Source: Candidatus Bathyarchaeota archaeon
GTDB lineage: Archaea; Thermoproteota; Bathyarchaeia; Bathyarchaeales; Bathyarchaeaceae
DNA length: 38,268 nt
Reading direction: 5' to 3'
NCBI GenBank assembly: GCA_020346825.1
Contig: CP070791.1
Span: 1,128,887-1,167,154 of the forward strand
Part shown: piece after piece, positions 1 to 8,106 of the stretch
How positions within the stretch are numbered: position 1 is the first letter of the stretch
Layout: every line of letters begins with the position of its first letter
Made by a program: the position numbers and the translations under genes
The notes under the pieces: generated by a model
Database searches by the model: none
What the model was told of the DNA's origin: nothing
Seen by the model: the letters and a program-made list of their open reading frames with translations, nothing else

Positions 1-696
1 TAACAAAGCTTTCTCTTCTATGATGCCCCCTCTTGCCGTGTTTATCAAGTAAGCTCCATCCTTCATTTTACCAATCTCACTTTTTCCAATCAATCCCCTA
101 GTTTCGTCGGTTAAAGGAGCGTGTATAGTTATAAAATCCGCTGTTTTCAGAAGTGTATCCAAGTCTACAACAACTTCATTTTCTTTAACGTAAGGGTCGT
201 AAGCAATAACATTGATTCCAAGCGCAGAAGCCATTCTATCCACTTCCTTTCCGATCCGGCCATAGCCAATTATGCCCAGAGTCTTGCCCTTTATGCGACA
301 GCCCTTCAACGCTTTCTTCTTCCATTCTCCTCGCTTCATCGATCTGTCTCCTTCTACAAGATTTGTGGAGTGCGCTAAGATGAAAGCGATAACTCCCTGC
401 GCAAGGTCGTAGGATTGAACGGGAACGTTATGAAAGCGTATCCCTTTTTCTTCTAAATAGTCCAAATCTACGTGATCTGTGCCATGGGTGGCACTTATTA
501 CACAACTTAAACTCTGCATTCTGTCAACTAGTCTTTTGTTAACCTTAGTTTTACTTCTAATTACAAGGATGGTGATATCGTCTAGTTGAACAGCCTCATC
601 ATTGGCAGATGCTCTGACAACCTCTCCCCACTTGGTTAGTTCATCAAAGAATTTCTCGCCGTAATTTCCAGCTACTAAGATCTTGTGTCTGTCCAT
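1..696 (-). CDS. D-isomer-specific 2-hydroxyacid dehydrogenase (partial, C-terminus outside window)
   Basis: The minus strand is open from an ATG at 696 to the window edge, 232 codons with no stop. It reads as a NAD-dependent D-2-hydroxyacid dehydrogenase of the phosphoglycerate dehydrogenase/glyoxylate reductase superfamily. Visible motifs are the substrate-domain loop ISATHGTDHVD, the Rossmann nucleotide loop GIIGYGRIGKEVD, the segment HAPLTDETRGLI, and INTARGGIIEEKALL, which carries the catalytic Arg region. The catalytic His region would lie beyond base 1. The substrate cannot be assigned: SerA, glyoxylate reductase and other 2-oxoacid reductases share these motifs, and the presence of an ACT domain cannot be checked. 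The gene is divergent from the aldolase/dehydrogenase operon starting at 867, with a TATA-like stretch at about 755-767 on the minus strand. Confidence 0.88.
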   Translation of the reverse strand, partial: MDRHKILVAGNYGEKFFDELTKWGEVVRASANDEAVQLDDITILVIRSKTKVNKRLVDRMQSLSCVISATHGTDHVDLDYLEEKGIRFHNVPVQSYDLAQGVIAFILAHSTNLVEGDRSMKRGEWKKKALKGCRIKGKTLGIIGYGRIGKEVDRMASALGINVIAYDPYVKENEVVVDLDTLLKTADFITIHAPLTDETRGLIGKSEIGKMKDGAYLINTARGGIIEEKALL

Positions 697-866
697 CTAT
701 GTCGCCCGGTACATGGAGCCAATCTCGTGGTCTCCACACCTACTTAGCATGTGTCCATATTAAGATTGTGTGAATAGTTTTTTTTGGTTGTGTGAGATCT
801 TTGTTTCTTGGTATGTGCCAAAAAAAACGCTTATAAATTTTTGCAGAGCACTAATTCACGGTAAAA
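697..866. promoter_or_regulatory. Divergent intergenic promoter region
   Basis: A TATA-like box TTATAAATTT at 831-840 lies about 26 bases before the presumed transcription start of the small gene at 867, so that transcript would be almost leaderless. On the minus strand CTTAATATGG (about 757-766) can serve the dehydrogenase gene at 696. Poly-T at about 779-785 and poly-A at 820-827 flank the centre. Confidence 0.55.
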
Positions 867-1091
867 ATGTCTTTAGAAGGATTTAGCGAGTACAAACGGA
901 GAGAATTCTGCAACGATATAAGATGCCCTGTGCAGATGGAGCTAAATAAACAAATGGAAAAATCAGGAGAATACGAGAGAATCAGACAAACATGTAGAAA
1001 GGGGTGCAGATACACCACGTGGCAGTTTCACCACTGGCTCATGGAGAAAGGTTATTTGATTCTGAAACGAAAAGCTTTTGGAGGGAAATAA
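867..1091 (+). CDS. Small four-cysteine basic protein, unrecognised
   Basis: This 74-aa protein starts at an ATG directly after a TATA box, consistent with a nearly leaderless mRNA. It has four cysteines in two pairs, Cys15-x4-Cys20 and Cys43-x3-Cys47. Between them is a charged helix, and after them an aromatic stretch YTTWQFHHWL. The spacing could bind zinc or a small iron-sulfur cluster, but I do not recognise the family. It sits 3 bases upstream of the aldolase gene and is surely co-transcribed with it, which suggests an accessory or regulatory role in the same pathway. Function is unknown. Confidence 0.7.
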   Translation: MSLEGFSEYKRREFCNDIRCPVQMELNKQMEKSGEYERIRQTCRKGCRYTTWQFHHWLMEKGYLILKRKAFGGK

Positions 1092-1094
1092 GAG

Positions 1095-1892
1095 ATGGAG
1101 TGGGGAATTAGGAACAGGTTGGCTCAACTAATACAAAAGGATGGTAGAGCTCTTTTTCTACCTATAGATCATGGGTACTTCCAAGGACCAACCCGGAAAC
1201 TGGAAAAACCTGGCGAAACCATAAAACCTTTGTTACCTTATGCAGACGCTATAATGCTGACAAGAGGCGTTTTGAGAAACTGTGTGGACCCAGTTGACAC
1301 AAAACCGGTAATACTACGCGTTTCAGGTGGAACGAGTGTCGTGGGAGAAGATCTAGCCAATGAAGGACTGATAACATCAATCATGGAAATTGTCAGGCTA
1401 AACGCCAGCGCCGTTTCGATGTCCGTGTTTGTGGGAAGCAAGTACGAACATCAAAGTCTCATAAACTTGGCAAGGCTTGTAGACGAGTGTGAAGACTACG
1501 GAATACCTGTGATGGCAGTAACAGCGGTGGGAAGAGAACTTGAAAAAAGAGAAGCGAGGTATCTAGCGTTGTGTTGCCGAATAGCTGCAGAGCTAGGTGC
1601 TAGAGTGGTGAAAACCTACTACTGCTCAGAAGACTTCCACAAAGTTGTCGAAGGATGCCCAGTGCCAGTAGTAATCGCAGGAGGACCCAAAGTAGACTCA
1701 GAACTGGAGGTGTTCGAATTTGTCTATGACGGCATACAGAGAGGCGCCATCGGGGTGAACCTTGGAAGAAACGTTTGGCAGTCAGAATACCCAGTAGCCA
1801 TGATCCGTGCAATAAGGGGCATAATCCACGAGAATTGCAAGCCGAAAGAAGCTCAAGACTTGTTCCAGCAGGTAAAAGCAGGAAAAGACTAG
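1095..1892 (+). CDS. LsrF-like class I (DeoC/FbaB-type) aldolase or thiolase
   Basis: This 265-aa TIM-barrel protein resembles E. coli LsrF, 3-hydroxy-5-phosphonooxypentane-2,4-dione thiolase, along its whole length. Shared segments include the opening M-(D/E)-WG-(I/M)-(K/R)-NRL, then DHGYFQGPT, LTRGVLR, RLNASAVS, VFVGSKYEHQS, KTYYC, CPVPVVIAGG and GVNLGRNVWQS. Lys173 in VVKTYYC is the expected Schiff-base lysine, and Asp25-His26 sit in the N-terminal active-site loop. Archaeal relatives in the same superfamily include class I fructose-bisphosphate aldolase and 2-amino-3,7-dideoxy-heptulosonate synthase, so the physiological substrate is open. No other lsr genes are seen. The neighbouring zinc dehydrogenase at 1918 suggests a sugar or polyol phosphate pathway rather than AI-2 processing. 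Confidence 0.82.
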   Translation: MEWGIRNRLAQLIQKDGRALFLPIDHGYFQGPTRKLEKPGETIKPLLPYADAIMLTRGVLRNCVDPVDTKPVILRVSGGTSVVGEDLANEGLITSIMEIVRLNASAVSMSVFVGSKYEHQSLINLARLVDECEDYGIPVMAVTAVGRELEKREARYLALCCRIAAELGARVVKTYYCSEDFHKVVEGCPVPVVIAGGPKVDSELEVFEFVYDGIQRGAIGVNLGRNVWQSEYPVAMIRAIRGIIHENCKPKEAQDLFQQVKAGKD

Positions 1893-1917
1893 TGACTCCG
1901 CGTTTCCAGGTGAAACT

Positions 1918-2946
1918 ATGCTTGTAGCGGTATACTACAACAACAGAGATATAAGAATCCAAGAAATGGCTAAACCAGAAATCGCTTCTGATGAGATCCT
2001 AGTAAAGGTCATGGCTTGTGGCATATGTGGAAGCGACGTACTAGAGTGGTACAGAGCCGCAAAGGCTCCGAGAGTCTTGGGGCATGAAGCCACAGGAATC
2101 ATACAGAAGATTGGAGAAAAGGCAACACGATACAAAGTTGGAGATAGAGTTTTCGTATCGCATCATGTACCATGCAACAAATGTCAATATTGTCTAAAAG
2201 GGCACCACACGGCCTGCGAAACTCTACACACAACAAACTACGATCCGGGAGGATTATCTCAATACATACGCGTGGCAAAAATCAACGTCGAACGTGGTGT
2301 ATACAAACTACCATCAGACATGTCCTATCAAGATGGAACCTTCATTGAACCCCTTGCATGCGCAATCCGAGGCCAACGGCTTGCAGCAATCCAAAAAGAG
2401 GACACGTTGCTAGTAATTGGAAGCGGAATATCGGGAATACTGCACATTCAGCTAGCAAAACTGAAGGGGGTCCAAAGAATAGTTGCAGCAGACATAAACC
2501 CATGCCGCTTGAAGCTAGCTGCACAATTTGGAGCTTGCCACACGATAAATGCGAAAGAAAACCTTCCCCAAAAACTAAGAGAAATAAATGATGGAAAACC
2601 AGCAGACCAAGTAGTGATATGCACAGTAGCAAAACAAGCAGCCCTAGCAAGTTTTGAATGCGTCGACAGAGGCGGAACAATCCTGTTTTTTGCCGCGCCG
2701 GATCCCACAGTAAACGTTCCAGTACCTTTCACTCAATTCTGGAGAAACGAAATAACCATAAAAACCTCCTATGGCGCAGCACCCTACGATCTGGAGGAAT
2801 CTCTGGAGATTCTAGCGCAGAAGAAAGTAAACGTAACAGATATGATAACTCACCGATTAGGCCTTCTGCAGACAGCAGAAGGTTTCAAACTCGTGGCAGA
2901 TGCAAGCAAATCCCTAAAGGTAATTATTGAACCCAACAGGGTTTAG
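1918..2946 (+). CDS. Zinc-dependent medium-chain dehydrogenase (sorbitol/threonine dehydrogenase-like)
   Basis: This 342-aa medium-chain dehydrogenase/reductase has both zinc sites. The catalytic ligands are Cys37 (CGICGSD) with His56-Glu57 in LGHEATG. The structural site is Cys86, Cys89, Cys92 and Cys100. A Rossmann loop VIGSGISGILHI at about 168-179 binds NAD(P). A conserved Asp follows at the end of the second strand (AADINPCRL), often an indicator of NAD preference. The reaction would be oxidation of a secondary alcohol of a sugar, polyol or threonine; the exact substrate is not visible. The ATG at 1918 follows the sequence AGGTGAAAC and lies 25 bases after the aldolase gene, so the two form an operon. 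Confidence 0.9.
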   Translation: MLVAVYYNNRDIRIQEMAKPEIASDEILVKVMACGICGSDVLEWYRAAKAPRVLGHEATGIIQKIGEKATRYKVGDRVFVSHHVPCNKCQYCLKGHHTACETLHTTNYDPGGLSQYIRVAKINVERGVYKLPSDMSYQDGTFIEPLACAIRGQRLAAIQKEDTLLVIGSGISGILHIQLAKLKGVQRIVAADINPCRLKLAAQFGACHTINAKENLPQKLREINDGKPADQVVICTVAKQAALASFECVDRGGTILFFAAPDPTVNVPVPFTQFWRNEITIKTSYGAAPYDLEESLEILAQKKVNVTDMITHRLGLLQTAEGFKLVADASKSLKVIIEPNRV

Positions 2947-2947
2947 T

Positions 2948-2963
2948 CATGCGCCCGCGCATG
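2948..2963 (+). terminator. GC-rich hairpin directly after the dehydrogenase gene
   Basis: Perfect 7-bp arms CATGCGC / GCGCATG with a 2-base loop lie one base after the stop codon. There is no T-tract after it, so it may protect the 3' end or help processing rather than terminate by itself. Confidence 0.35.
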
Positions 2964-3078
2964 TTACCTGCTAATACCCAGTGTCATTCTTCTATGTATT
3001 TCCTTGAGATTATGGATAGTAGCCCGCTTCTCAACGGCAAATGATAACCGCGAGATTAACCGCGACCACGAAAACGTA

Positions 3079-3405
3079 TTACGCTACGAGAAAAGAGGGT
3101 ATTATAGTGAAAACCTTGCGTACGATTTGCCCTCCATGGGAACCAACTGCTTTCTTAGCTATTACATATAAAGCTCCAAAGACTAATACCAAACCAATCT
3201 TAATCCAAGCGTAAAGAAAGATTCGTATTTGCCCCCAAAGATGCAGCGTAACTGGGTTGACTTCGTACAATGGCGAAGTTGTCGCTATATCAAGGATATT
3301 CAATAGGAAGAGCGGCGTAAACCAAACTTCAAGAGACGATAACGATAACCACTTCATTTTCAGCTTCAAGCTATGGCCTCTTGAGCAATTAGTCAGTATT
3401 CCCAC
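3079..3405 (-). CDS. Small predicted membrane protein (possible)
   Basis: This 108-aa frame starts at GTG 3405; an internal ATG at 3357 would give 92 aa starting MKWLSL. It has two or three hydrophobic segments: one around VWFTPLFLLNILDI, one around IRIFLYAWIKIGLVLVFGALYVIA, and a basic/hydrophobic tail. The arrangement FLLNILDIATTSPLY..VNPV loosely resembles small DUF5658-type archaeal membrane proteins, where an N-terminal helix carries a D-x-x-(T/S) motif followed by NP; this family call is tentative. A TATA-like GAATATATTGG lies at about 3438-3448 on the minus strand. It is convergent to the dehydrogenase operon and divergent from pyrG, and fills an otherwise empty gap, which favours a real gene. 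Confidence 0.45.
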   Translation of the reverse strand: MGILTNCSRGHSLKLKMKWLSLSSLEVWFTPLFLLNILDIATTSPLYEVNPVTLHLWGQIRIFLYAWIKIGLVLVFGALYVIAKKAVGSHGGQIVRKVFTIIPSFLVA

Positions 3406-3513
3406 CTACGTTAGGAAATCGTATTCGTGTGCACACCAATATATTCGCATTCTTAAGTGAGAAAGGATTTTAGTGAGAAACATAGTCTATGGTTTTGTTG
3501 TGAAGGTGTGCTG

Positions 3514-5139
3514 ATGGCTAAGTTTATTTTTGTGACTGGGGGCGTGCTTTCTTCCGTCGGAAAGGGCATTGTCACTTCTTCTATTGGCAAGATGCTGCAG
3601 GTTAGGGGCTTCAAGGTTACGGTCATAAAGATAGATCCTTATGTAAACGTTGACGCGGGAACCATGAATCCTTACATCCATGGCGAAGTCTATGTTACGG
3701 ACGATGGAGGCGAAACAGACCTTGACCTCGGTGGATATGAAAGATTCCTAAACCTCAATCTACCCAAGGACAATAATATCACAACTGGGCAAATATATCA
3801 AACAGTCATCAACAAGGAACGGCGGGGCGACTTTCTAGGCAGATGTGTTCAGATAGTTCCTCACGTCACTGACGAGATTAAGCGTCGCGTTCGTATGGTT
3901 GCTGAACGGTCGAAGGTCGACGTTGTTTTGACAGAATGTGGAGGAACTGTTGGGGACATAGAAGGATTGCCTTTCCTCGAAGCGATCCGTCAGATGCGCC
4001 TAGAAGAAGGGTTTGACAACACGCTTTACGTTCATATTGCCCTTGTTCCGATCTTGGATGTCACAGGTGAAATGAAAACTAAGCCGCTCCAGCACAGCGT
4101 AAACGAGTTACGTCGCATAGGCATCCAACCAGATACAATCGTTGCCAGATGCAGGAAAATGATCGATTCCGAAGCTCTTCGGAAAGTAGCGCTTTTTGGC
4201 ACGATTCCCGAAAACGCAGTTTTTTGCTCCTACAACGTTCCATCCATCTATCAGGTTCCTTTAGTCTTGGATGAACAAGGTATGGGCAATTATGTATGCA
4301 AACGACTGCTTCTTCCAGAACGAAATCCCCAATGGAGTGAATGGAAAGAGTTTGTAAACTCTTTTGAAAACCCACAGTTTGAAGTTAAAATAGCGTTGGT
4401 TGGCAAATACGCAGGCTTAGTTGATAGTTACGTGAGTATGAACGAAGCTTTTCGACATGCCGGGGCTGCCTGTCAAACACAAGTGTTGATAGATTACATT
4501 GAAGCAGAAGATTTGGAGAAGACTCGGAGCAAATTGAAACTTCTAGAAGAATATGACGGAATCTTTATTCCCTACGGGTTTGGCTCCCGGGGAACTGAAG
4601 GAAAAATGAAGGCAATTCGTTTTTCCCGCGAAAATGACCTGCCTTTTCTAGGAGTTTGTTATGGTTTTCAGTTGGCGGTCGTTGAATTCGCACGCAACGT
4701 TTGCGAACTGAAGGAGGCTTACAGCACCGAAGTTAACCCCGAGGCTCTACATCCTGTGATCGACCTGATGCCAGAACAAAGGGGCGTCAAACGTAAAGGG
4801 GCGACTATGCGTTTAGGCGCACACAAGATCATAATTAAGACGGGGACGTTAGCACATAGACTCTACGGCGCTGAAGAGATCTATGAGCGCCATCGCCACC
4901 GATGGGAAGTGAATCAAGATTATTGGAAAACCCTAGAGAAGCACGGATTGGTCTTCTCTGGCAAGAGTCCTGACGGCAGAAGAATGGAGATTCTGGAATT
5001 GCCTGACAGATATTTCTTCTTTGCCTCCCAGTTCCACGGAGAATTCAAAAGTAGACCTGGAAAGCCTGATCCAGAATACTACGGTTTTGTCAAGGCATGC
5101 CTAGACAAGAAAAAGAGAAAAGCAAAACCAGAATTCTAG
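3514..5139 (+). CDS. pyrG: CTP synthase (glutamine hydrolysing)
   Basis: This enzyme makes CTP from UTP, ATP and glutamine in the cytoplasm. The N-terminal synthetase domain opens with KFIFVTGGVLSSVGKGI, which contains the P-loop, and includes the UTP/Mg motifs DPYVNVDAGTMNP and VTDDGGETDLDLG. The C-terminal class I glutamine amidotransferase domain has the nucleophile Cys382 in GVCYGFQ and the His508/Glu510 pair in FHGEFKSRP. ATG 3514 gives 541 aa, normal for the family, and is preceded by an AGGTG ribosome-binding site at 3504-3508. An upstream in-frame start at 3457 would add 19 residues that are not part of the family. It is followed 52 bases later by the HExxH protein gene. Confidence 0.97.
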   Translation: MAKFIFVTGGVLSSVGKGIVTSSIGKMLQVRGFKVTVIKIDPYVNVDAGTMNPYIHGEVYVTDDGGETDLDLGGYERFLNLNLPKDNNITTGQIYQTVINKERRGDFLGRCVQIVPHVTDEIKRRVRMVAERSKVDVVLTECGGTVGDIEGLPFLEAIRQMRLEEGFDNTLYVHIALVPILDVTGEMKTKPLQHSVNELRRIGIQPDTIVARCRKMIDSEALRKVALFGTIPENAVFCSYNVPSIYQVPLVLDEQGMGNYVCKRLLLPERNPQWSEWKEFVNSFENPQFEVKIALVGKYAGLVDSYVSMNEAFRHAGAACQTQVLIDYIEAEDLEKTRSKLKLLEEYDGIFIPYGFGSRGTEGKMKAIRFSRENDLPFLGVCYGFQLAVVEFARNVCELKEAYSTEVNPEALHPVIDLMPEQRGVKRKGATMRLGAHKIIIKTGTLAHRLYGAEEIYERHRHRWEVNQDYWKTLEKHGLVFSGKSPDGRRMEILELPDRYFFFASQFHGEFKSRPGKPDPEYYGFVKACLDKKKRKAKPEF

Positions 5140-5191
5140 GTGACGCGAGTAATTCTTGAGCTACCTTAAATCTCCGTGAATTGAAAACTTG

Positions 5192-6049
5192 ATGGGGCGC
5201 GCTTTGGTGCACATTGTTGTTTCCAAATATGGGAAAATCGACAATGAAGAAGTGTCTAAAGTTTTTGAGGCAATGGAAGAGTGTTATAGCCAACTGGCTC
5301 CACATGATGTTTCTCTCGTCGATTTATACCTGTTTGAACGATCTTCTTCGGTTATAGCCTTTTTTGCAAAAGAGTACCGAAAATTCGGAGTTGTTTCCGC
5401 GCACTTCGATGAACGATTTTTCGCTATGCACGATGCTTGGCGGGGGATCCCTCGAATCACCCTCTCCTTCGAGAAAATGAAGGAGTTGCCAGAGCTAGTT
5501 AGAATCGGAGGAATCCGTCATGAGGTAGGGCACTCGGTCCTGCATGGCAATCTACGTTATTATATTCTTTCAGCTCCTCCTGCTCTTCTGGAGATTGCTG
5601 ATCGCTTCAACCTCTCCTTTGAGTGTGTGACAAACCTGCTTTATCTGGTGTCTATCGCGGTAAAAGATTACGAGGTGACTCGCCTTCTTCATCAGCGAGG
5701 TTATATTGAAGACCAAATAAACTACGCGAAACATTTGTTACAGGTTTCTGAAGAGGAACGGCTTTCATGGGAGCTATCACGAGGTAAGCCGGCGGCTGAA
5801 GCCCTGTGCTTGATCTCCTATTTAAAAACTGGCGGGTGTGCTGTCCCTTTTTTGCTTGACAAGAAGTTTGGCGAAGAAATGAAGCAGCGTCTTATGGAAA
5901 GTCGATCTTACCTCCCTTCAGACCGCTCAGCTCTTCTTTTGAAGGTGATTGAGGAAGGGTTCACCTCTTTGGAAACAGATACTTTAGAAAATGTTGCTCT
6001 AATGACAGGTAAATGTAAGCCCATTTTTGAAGCAGTATTCAACAGATAG
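5192..6049 (+). CDS. Putative HExxH metallopeptidase-like protein
   Basis: This 285-aa soluble protein has no signal peptide or membrane segment. Residues 110-118 read HEVGHSVLH: an HExxH zinc-peptidase motif with a further His four residues on. A downstream acidic segment KDYEVTRLL could supply a third ligand, as in gluzincin-type folds. I do not recognise a named family; it may be one of the conserved archaeal proteins of unknown function. ATG 5192 is preferred over the adjoining TTG 5189, although no strong ribosome-binding site is visible. The gene follows pyrG in the same direction. The peptidase activity is inferred only from the motif. Confidence 0.75.
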   Translation: MGRALVHIVVSKYGKIDNEEVSKVFEAMEECYSQLAPHDVSLVDLYLFERSSSVIAFFAKEYRKFGVVSAHFDERFFAMHDAWRGIPRITLSFEKMKELPELVRIGGIRHEVGHSVLHGNLRYYILSAPPALLEIADRFNLSFECVTNLLYLVSIAVKDYEVTRLLHQRGYIEDQINYAKHLLQVSEEERLSWELSRGKPAAEALCLISYLKTGGCAVPFLLDKKFGEEMKQRLMESRSYLPSDRSALLLKVIEEGFTSLETDTLENVALMTGKCKPIFEAVFNR

Positions 6050-6229
6050 ACTAGAAAGTCAGGCAAAGGATAACATGCGTGCAGGGTGGATTGGGCGGAG
6101 CGTTGGCAGAAGTTCCGGGAAACATATCGCGCGCGCCTTTTAGGAATTCTCATAGCCGTTGTTTTACGAAGAAGACGGCCTGAGATCCTGAAACAATGAA
6201 CATTGTTTGGAAAAGGTTCGGGCATTCTT

Positions 6230-7252
6230 TCATTTGTCTGTGAGTTGTTTTGCAAGGGCAGCCCAGAGATGGTCACTAGCCGGCCTGACCAAATTGATTA
6301 GTACTCCTTTCTTCGTGATCATTTTTCTTCCTAGGCTGTGTTTTGTTACCTCGCCTATTACCGATGCGCAGATGTCGTTTTGCGACAATTCACATAGGAT
6401 TTCTTCTGTCTTCTCTTCCTTGGCTACTATGAGCAATGACCCGGAGCTAATGAGTTGAAGAGGATCTATTTCGAAGTATGCACATATCCTTCTTGTTTCC
6501 TCAGGAACCGAGATTCTTTCTTCGTATACTTTAAAGCCAACGTTTGCGGCGTCAGCTAATTCATGTAACCCACCGGCCACTCCTCCTTCTGTTGGGTCGT
6601 GCATCGCTGAAACTCCACCTGTCTTAAATGCCTTGATGGCGTCGTTAACCACGCTGATCTTTTCAAAGAATCGCGTAGCTCTTTTGACGAAGCTTTCATC
6701 GAATGCTTTGAGAAGCTCCCGTCTCCGGTCCGAAGCCAATATGGCGGTTCCTTCTATTCCAGACCCTTTGGTCAGAATGATCTTGTTTCCTATCTTCGCT
6801 CCGCTGGAGGTCACAAATTTTCCGTCTTCTGCCACACCCATGGCGTAACCAGTTACGATCGAGTGTTCTAAGCCTAGCGTAATTTCGCAGTGACCCCCTA
6901 TAATGGCTATGTTCAATTGATCCGCAGCTTTGCTCATTTGACTGCAAATTTTGTCAATAAGTTCTTCTTTCGAATCTCTATGTAGAAGTATGCTGGAAGT
7001 AAACCATCGAGGTTGAACCCCGCATGTCGCAACATCGTTTGCGCTAACATTTACGGCTAACCACCCCAACCACTCTTCTGCTCCGGTTATCGGATCAGCC
7101 GCCATCACGAGAATTTCTTTCCCAGCCTTGACTATGGCTGCGTCTTCGCCGATGGAAGGGCCAAGAATAACATCGTCTCTTTTTGTTCCTAGACGTTTGA
7201 ACACTATCTTTTGCAAAACTTCTGTTGGCACCTTACCTGGAAGAAAATCCAT
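6230..7252 (-). CDS. PurM/HypE-like AIR synthase-related protein
   Basis: This 340-aa protein belongs to the ATP-binding PurM/HypE/ThiL/SelD superfamily. It shows the acidic glycine-rich N-terminal segment GPSIGEDAAIVKAG, MAADPITGAEEWLGWLAVNVSANDVATCGVQP (dimer and Mg-ATP region), IIGGHCEIT and the HypE-like MHDPTEGGVAGGLHELAD. The carbamoyl/cyano-accepting C-terminal cysteine motif of true HypE is absent: the end is basic and Cys-free. It therefore is probably not a hydrogenase maturation protein, and no hyp genes lie nearby. ATG 7252 is chosen because AGGAG sits 5 bases before it; the GTG at 7258 lies within that spacer. The start region overlaps the divergent comB leader. Confidence 0.85.
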   Translation of the reverse strand: MDFLPGKVPTEVLQKIVFKRLGTKRDDVILGPSIGEDAAIVKAGKEILVMAADPITGAEEWLGWLAVNVSANDVATCGVQPRWFTSSILLHRDSKEELIDKICSQMSKAADQLNIAIIGGHCEITLGLEHSIVTGYAMGVAEDGKFVTSSGAKIGNKIILTKGSGIEGTAILASDRRRELLKAFDESFVKRATRFFEKISVVNDAIKAFKTGGVSAMHDPTEGGVAGGLHELADAANVGFKVYEERISVPEETRRICAYFEIDPLQLISSGSLLIVAKEEKTEEILCELSQNDICASVIGEVTKHSLGRKMITKKGVLINLVRPASDHLWAALAKQLTDK

Positions 7253-7347
7253 TTTCACTCCTGCTCTTTGTATATTTCAAGAGCTTTAAAGAGATTAAGG
7301 TATATCTTTCTCTCTATACAGAACAGAGAGCAGAAGGCGAGTTTGCT

Positions 7348-8106
7348 TTGAACGTTCCAACAAATTTAGTGTTCACTGCAAAGGATGTTGCTAAGGCGGT
7401 TCAAAATGGAGATGTAATCATCGTTATCGATGCCTTTAGATGCAGTTCCACCATTGTTACAGCCTTGGCGAACGGTGCTGAAGGAGTGATTCCAACAAGA
7501 ACTGTCAAAGAAGCTCGTAGGCTTCATGAGAAGCACCCCGAGTTTATATTAGCTGGCGAGAGGAGGGGAATCAAACCAAGAGGATTCGATTTAGGAAACT
7601 CTCCGCTTGAATTCATTCCTCAAAAGGTCAGGAAAAAATACGTAATTTTGACTACCACAAGCGGCACAAAAGCCATAATTTCATCCAAAAACGCGAAGCA
7701 CGTATTGACTGGGTCCTTTTTAAACGCTGAAGCTACTGCAAAAGCCGCTCTAGAGATTGCCCAGCAATCAAAGACTGGAATCTCTGTTCTCCCAGCAGGA
7801 ACGAATGGACGCTTTTCTCTAGAAGATTTCATTTGCGCCGGAGCAATTGCTGAGAATTTTCTAGTAAACAATTTTGAACACTCAGACGCTGTTTCGGCGG
7901 CATCCTTAGCTTTTCAACGGGTACGCACATCACTGGACAGAGTACTTCAATCTGGACAACACGCACGATATCTCACAAGCCAAGGATTCAAGGAAGATGT
8001 GAAATTCTGCTCACAATTAAACGTCTTCAGAATTGTTCCTTCTTTGAAAGGGGAGACCGTCATCCCTCTAAATGAATCGTCTTTATCTCATCGACATGAG
8101 TCTTAG
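7348..8106 (+). CDS. comB: 2-phosphosulfolactate phosphatase family protein
   Basis: This is a ComB-family protein; the family hydrolyses 2-phosphosulfolactate to sulfolactate in coenzyme M biosynthesis. Diagnostic segments are VIVIDAFRCSSTIVTAL with the active-site Asp/Cys region, ILAGERRG, GFDLGNSPLEF, VILTTTSGTKAI, VLPAGTNGRFSLEDFICAGAI and the C-terminal VFRIVPSLKGETVIPL. No ATG exists near the family start. TTG 7348 gives 252 aa and begins just before the conserved region; the open frame extends back to 7225 but that part overlaps the divergent gene. No comA, comC, comD or comE is in the window, so a CoM role is not assured. The 3' end overlaps the convergent glycosyltransferase gene by 24 bases. 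Confidence 0.85.
   Translation: MNVPTNLVFTAKDVAKAVQNGDVIIVIDAFRCSSTIVTALANGAEGVIPTRTVKEARRLHEKHPEFILAGERRGIKPRGFDLGNSPLEFIPQKVRKKYVILTTTSGTKAIISSKNAKHVLTGSFLNAEATAKAALEIAQQSKTGISVLPAGTNGRFSLEDFICAGAIAENFLVNNFEHSDAVSAASLAFQRVRTSLDRVLQSGQHARYLTSQGFKEDVKFCSQLNVFRIVPSLKGETVIPLNESSLSHRHES

Noticed and set aside
1600..1962. Long antisense frame over the aldolase 3' end
   Set aside because: Leu/Arg/Ser-rich composition typical of the complementary strand of a real gene; the sense strand encodes a clear enzyme.
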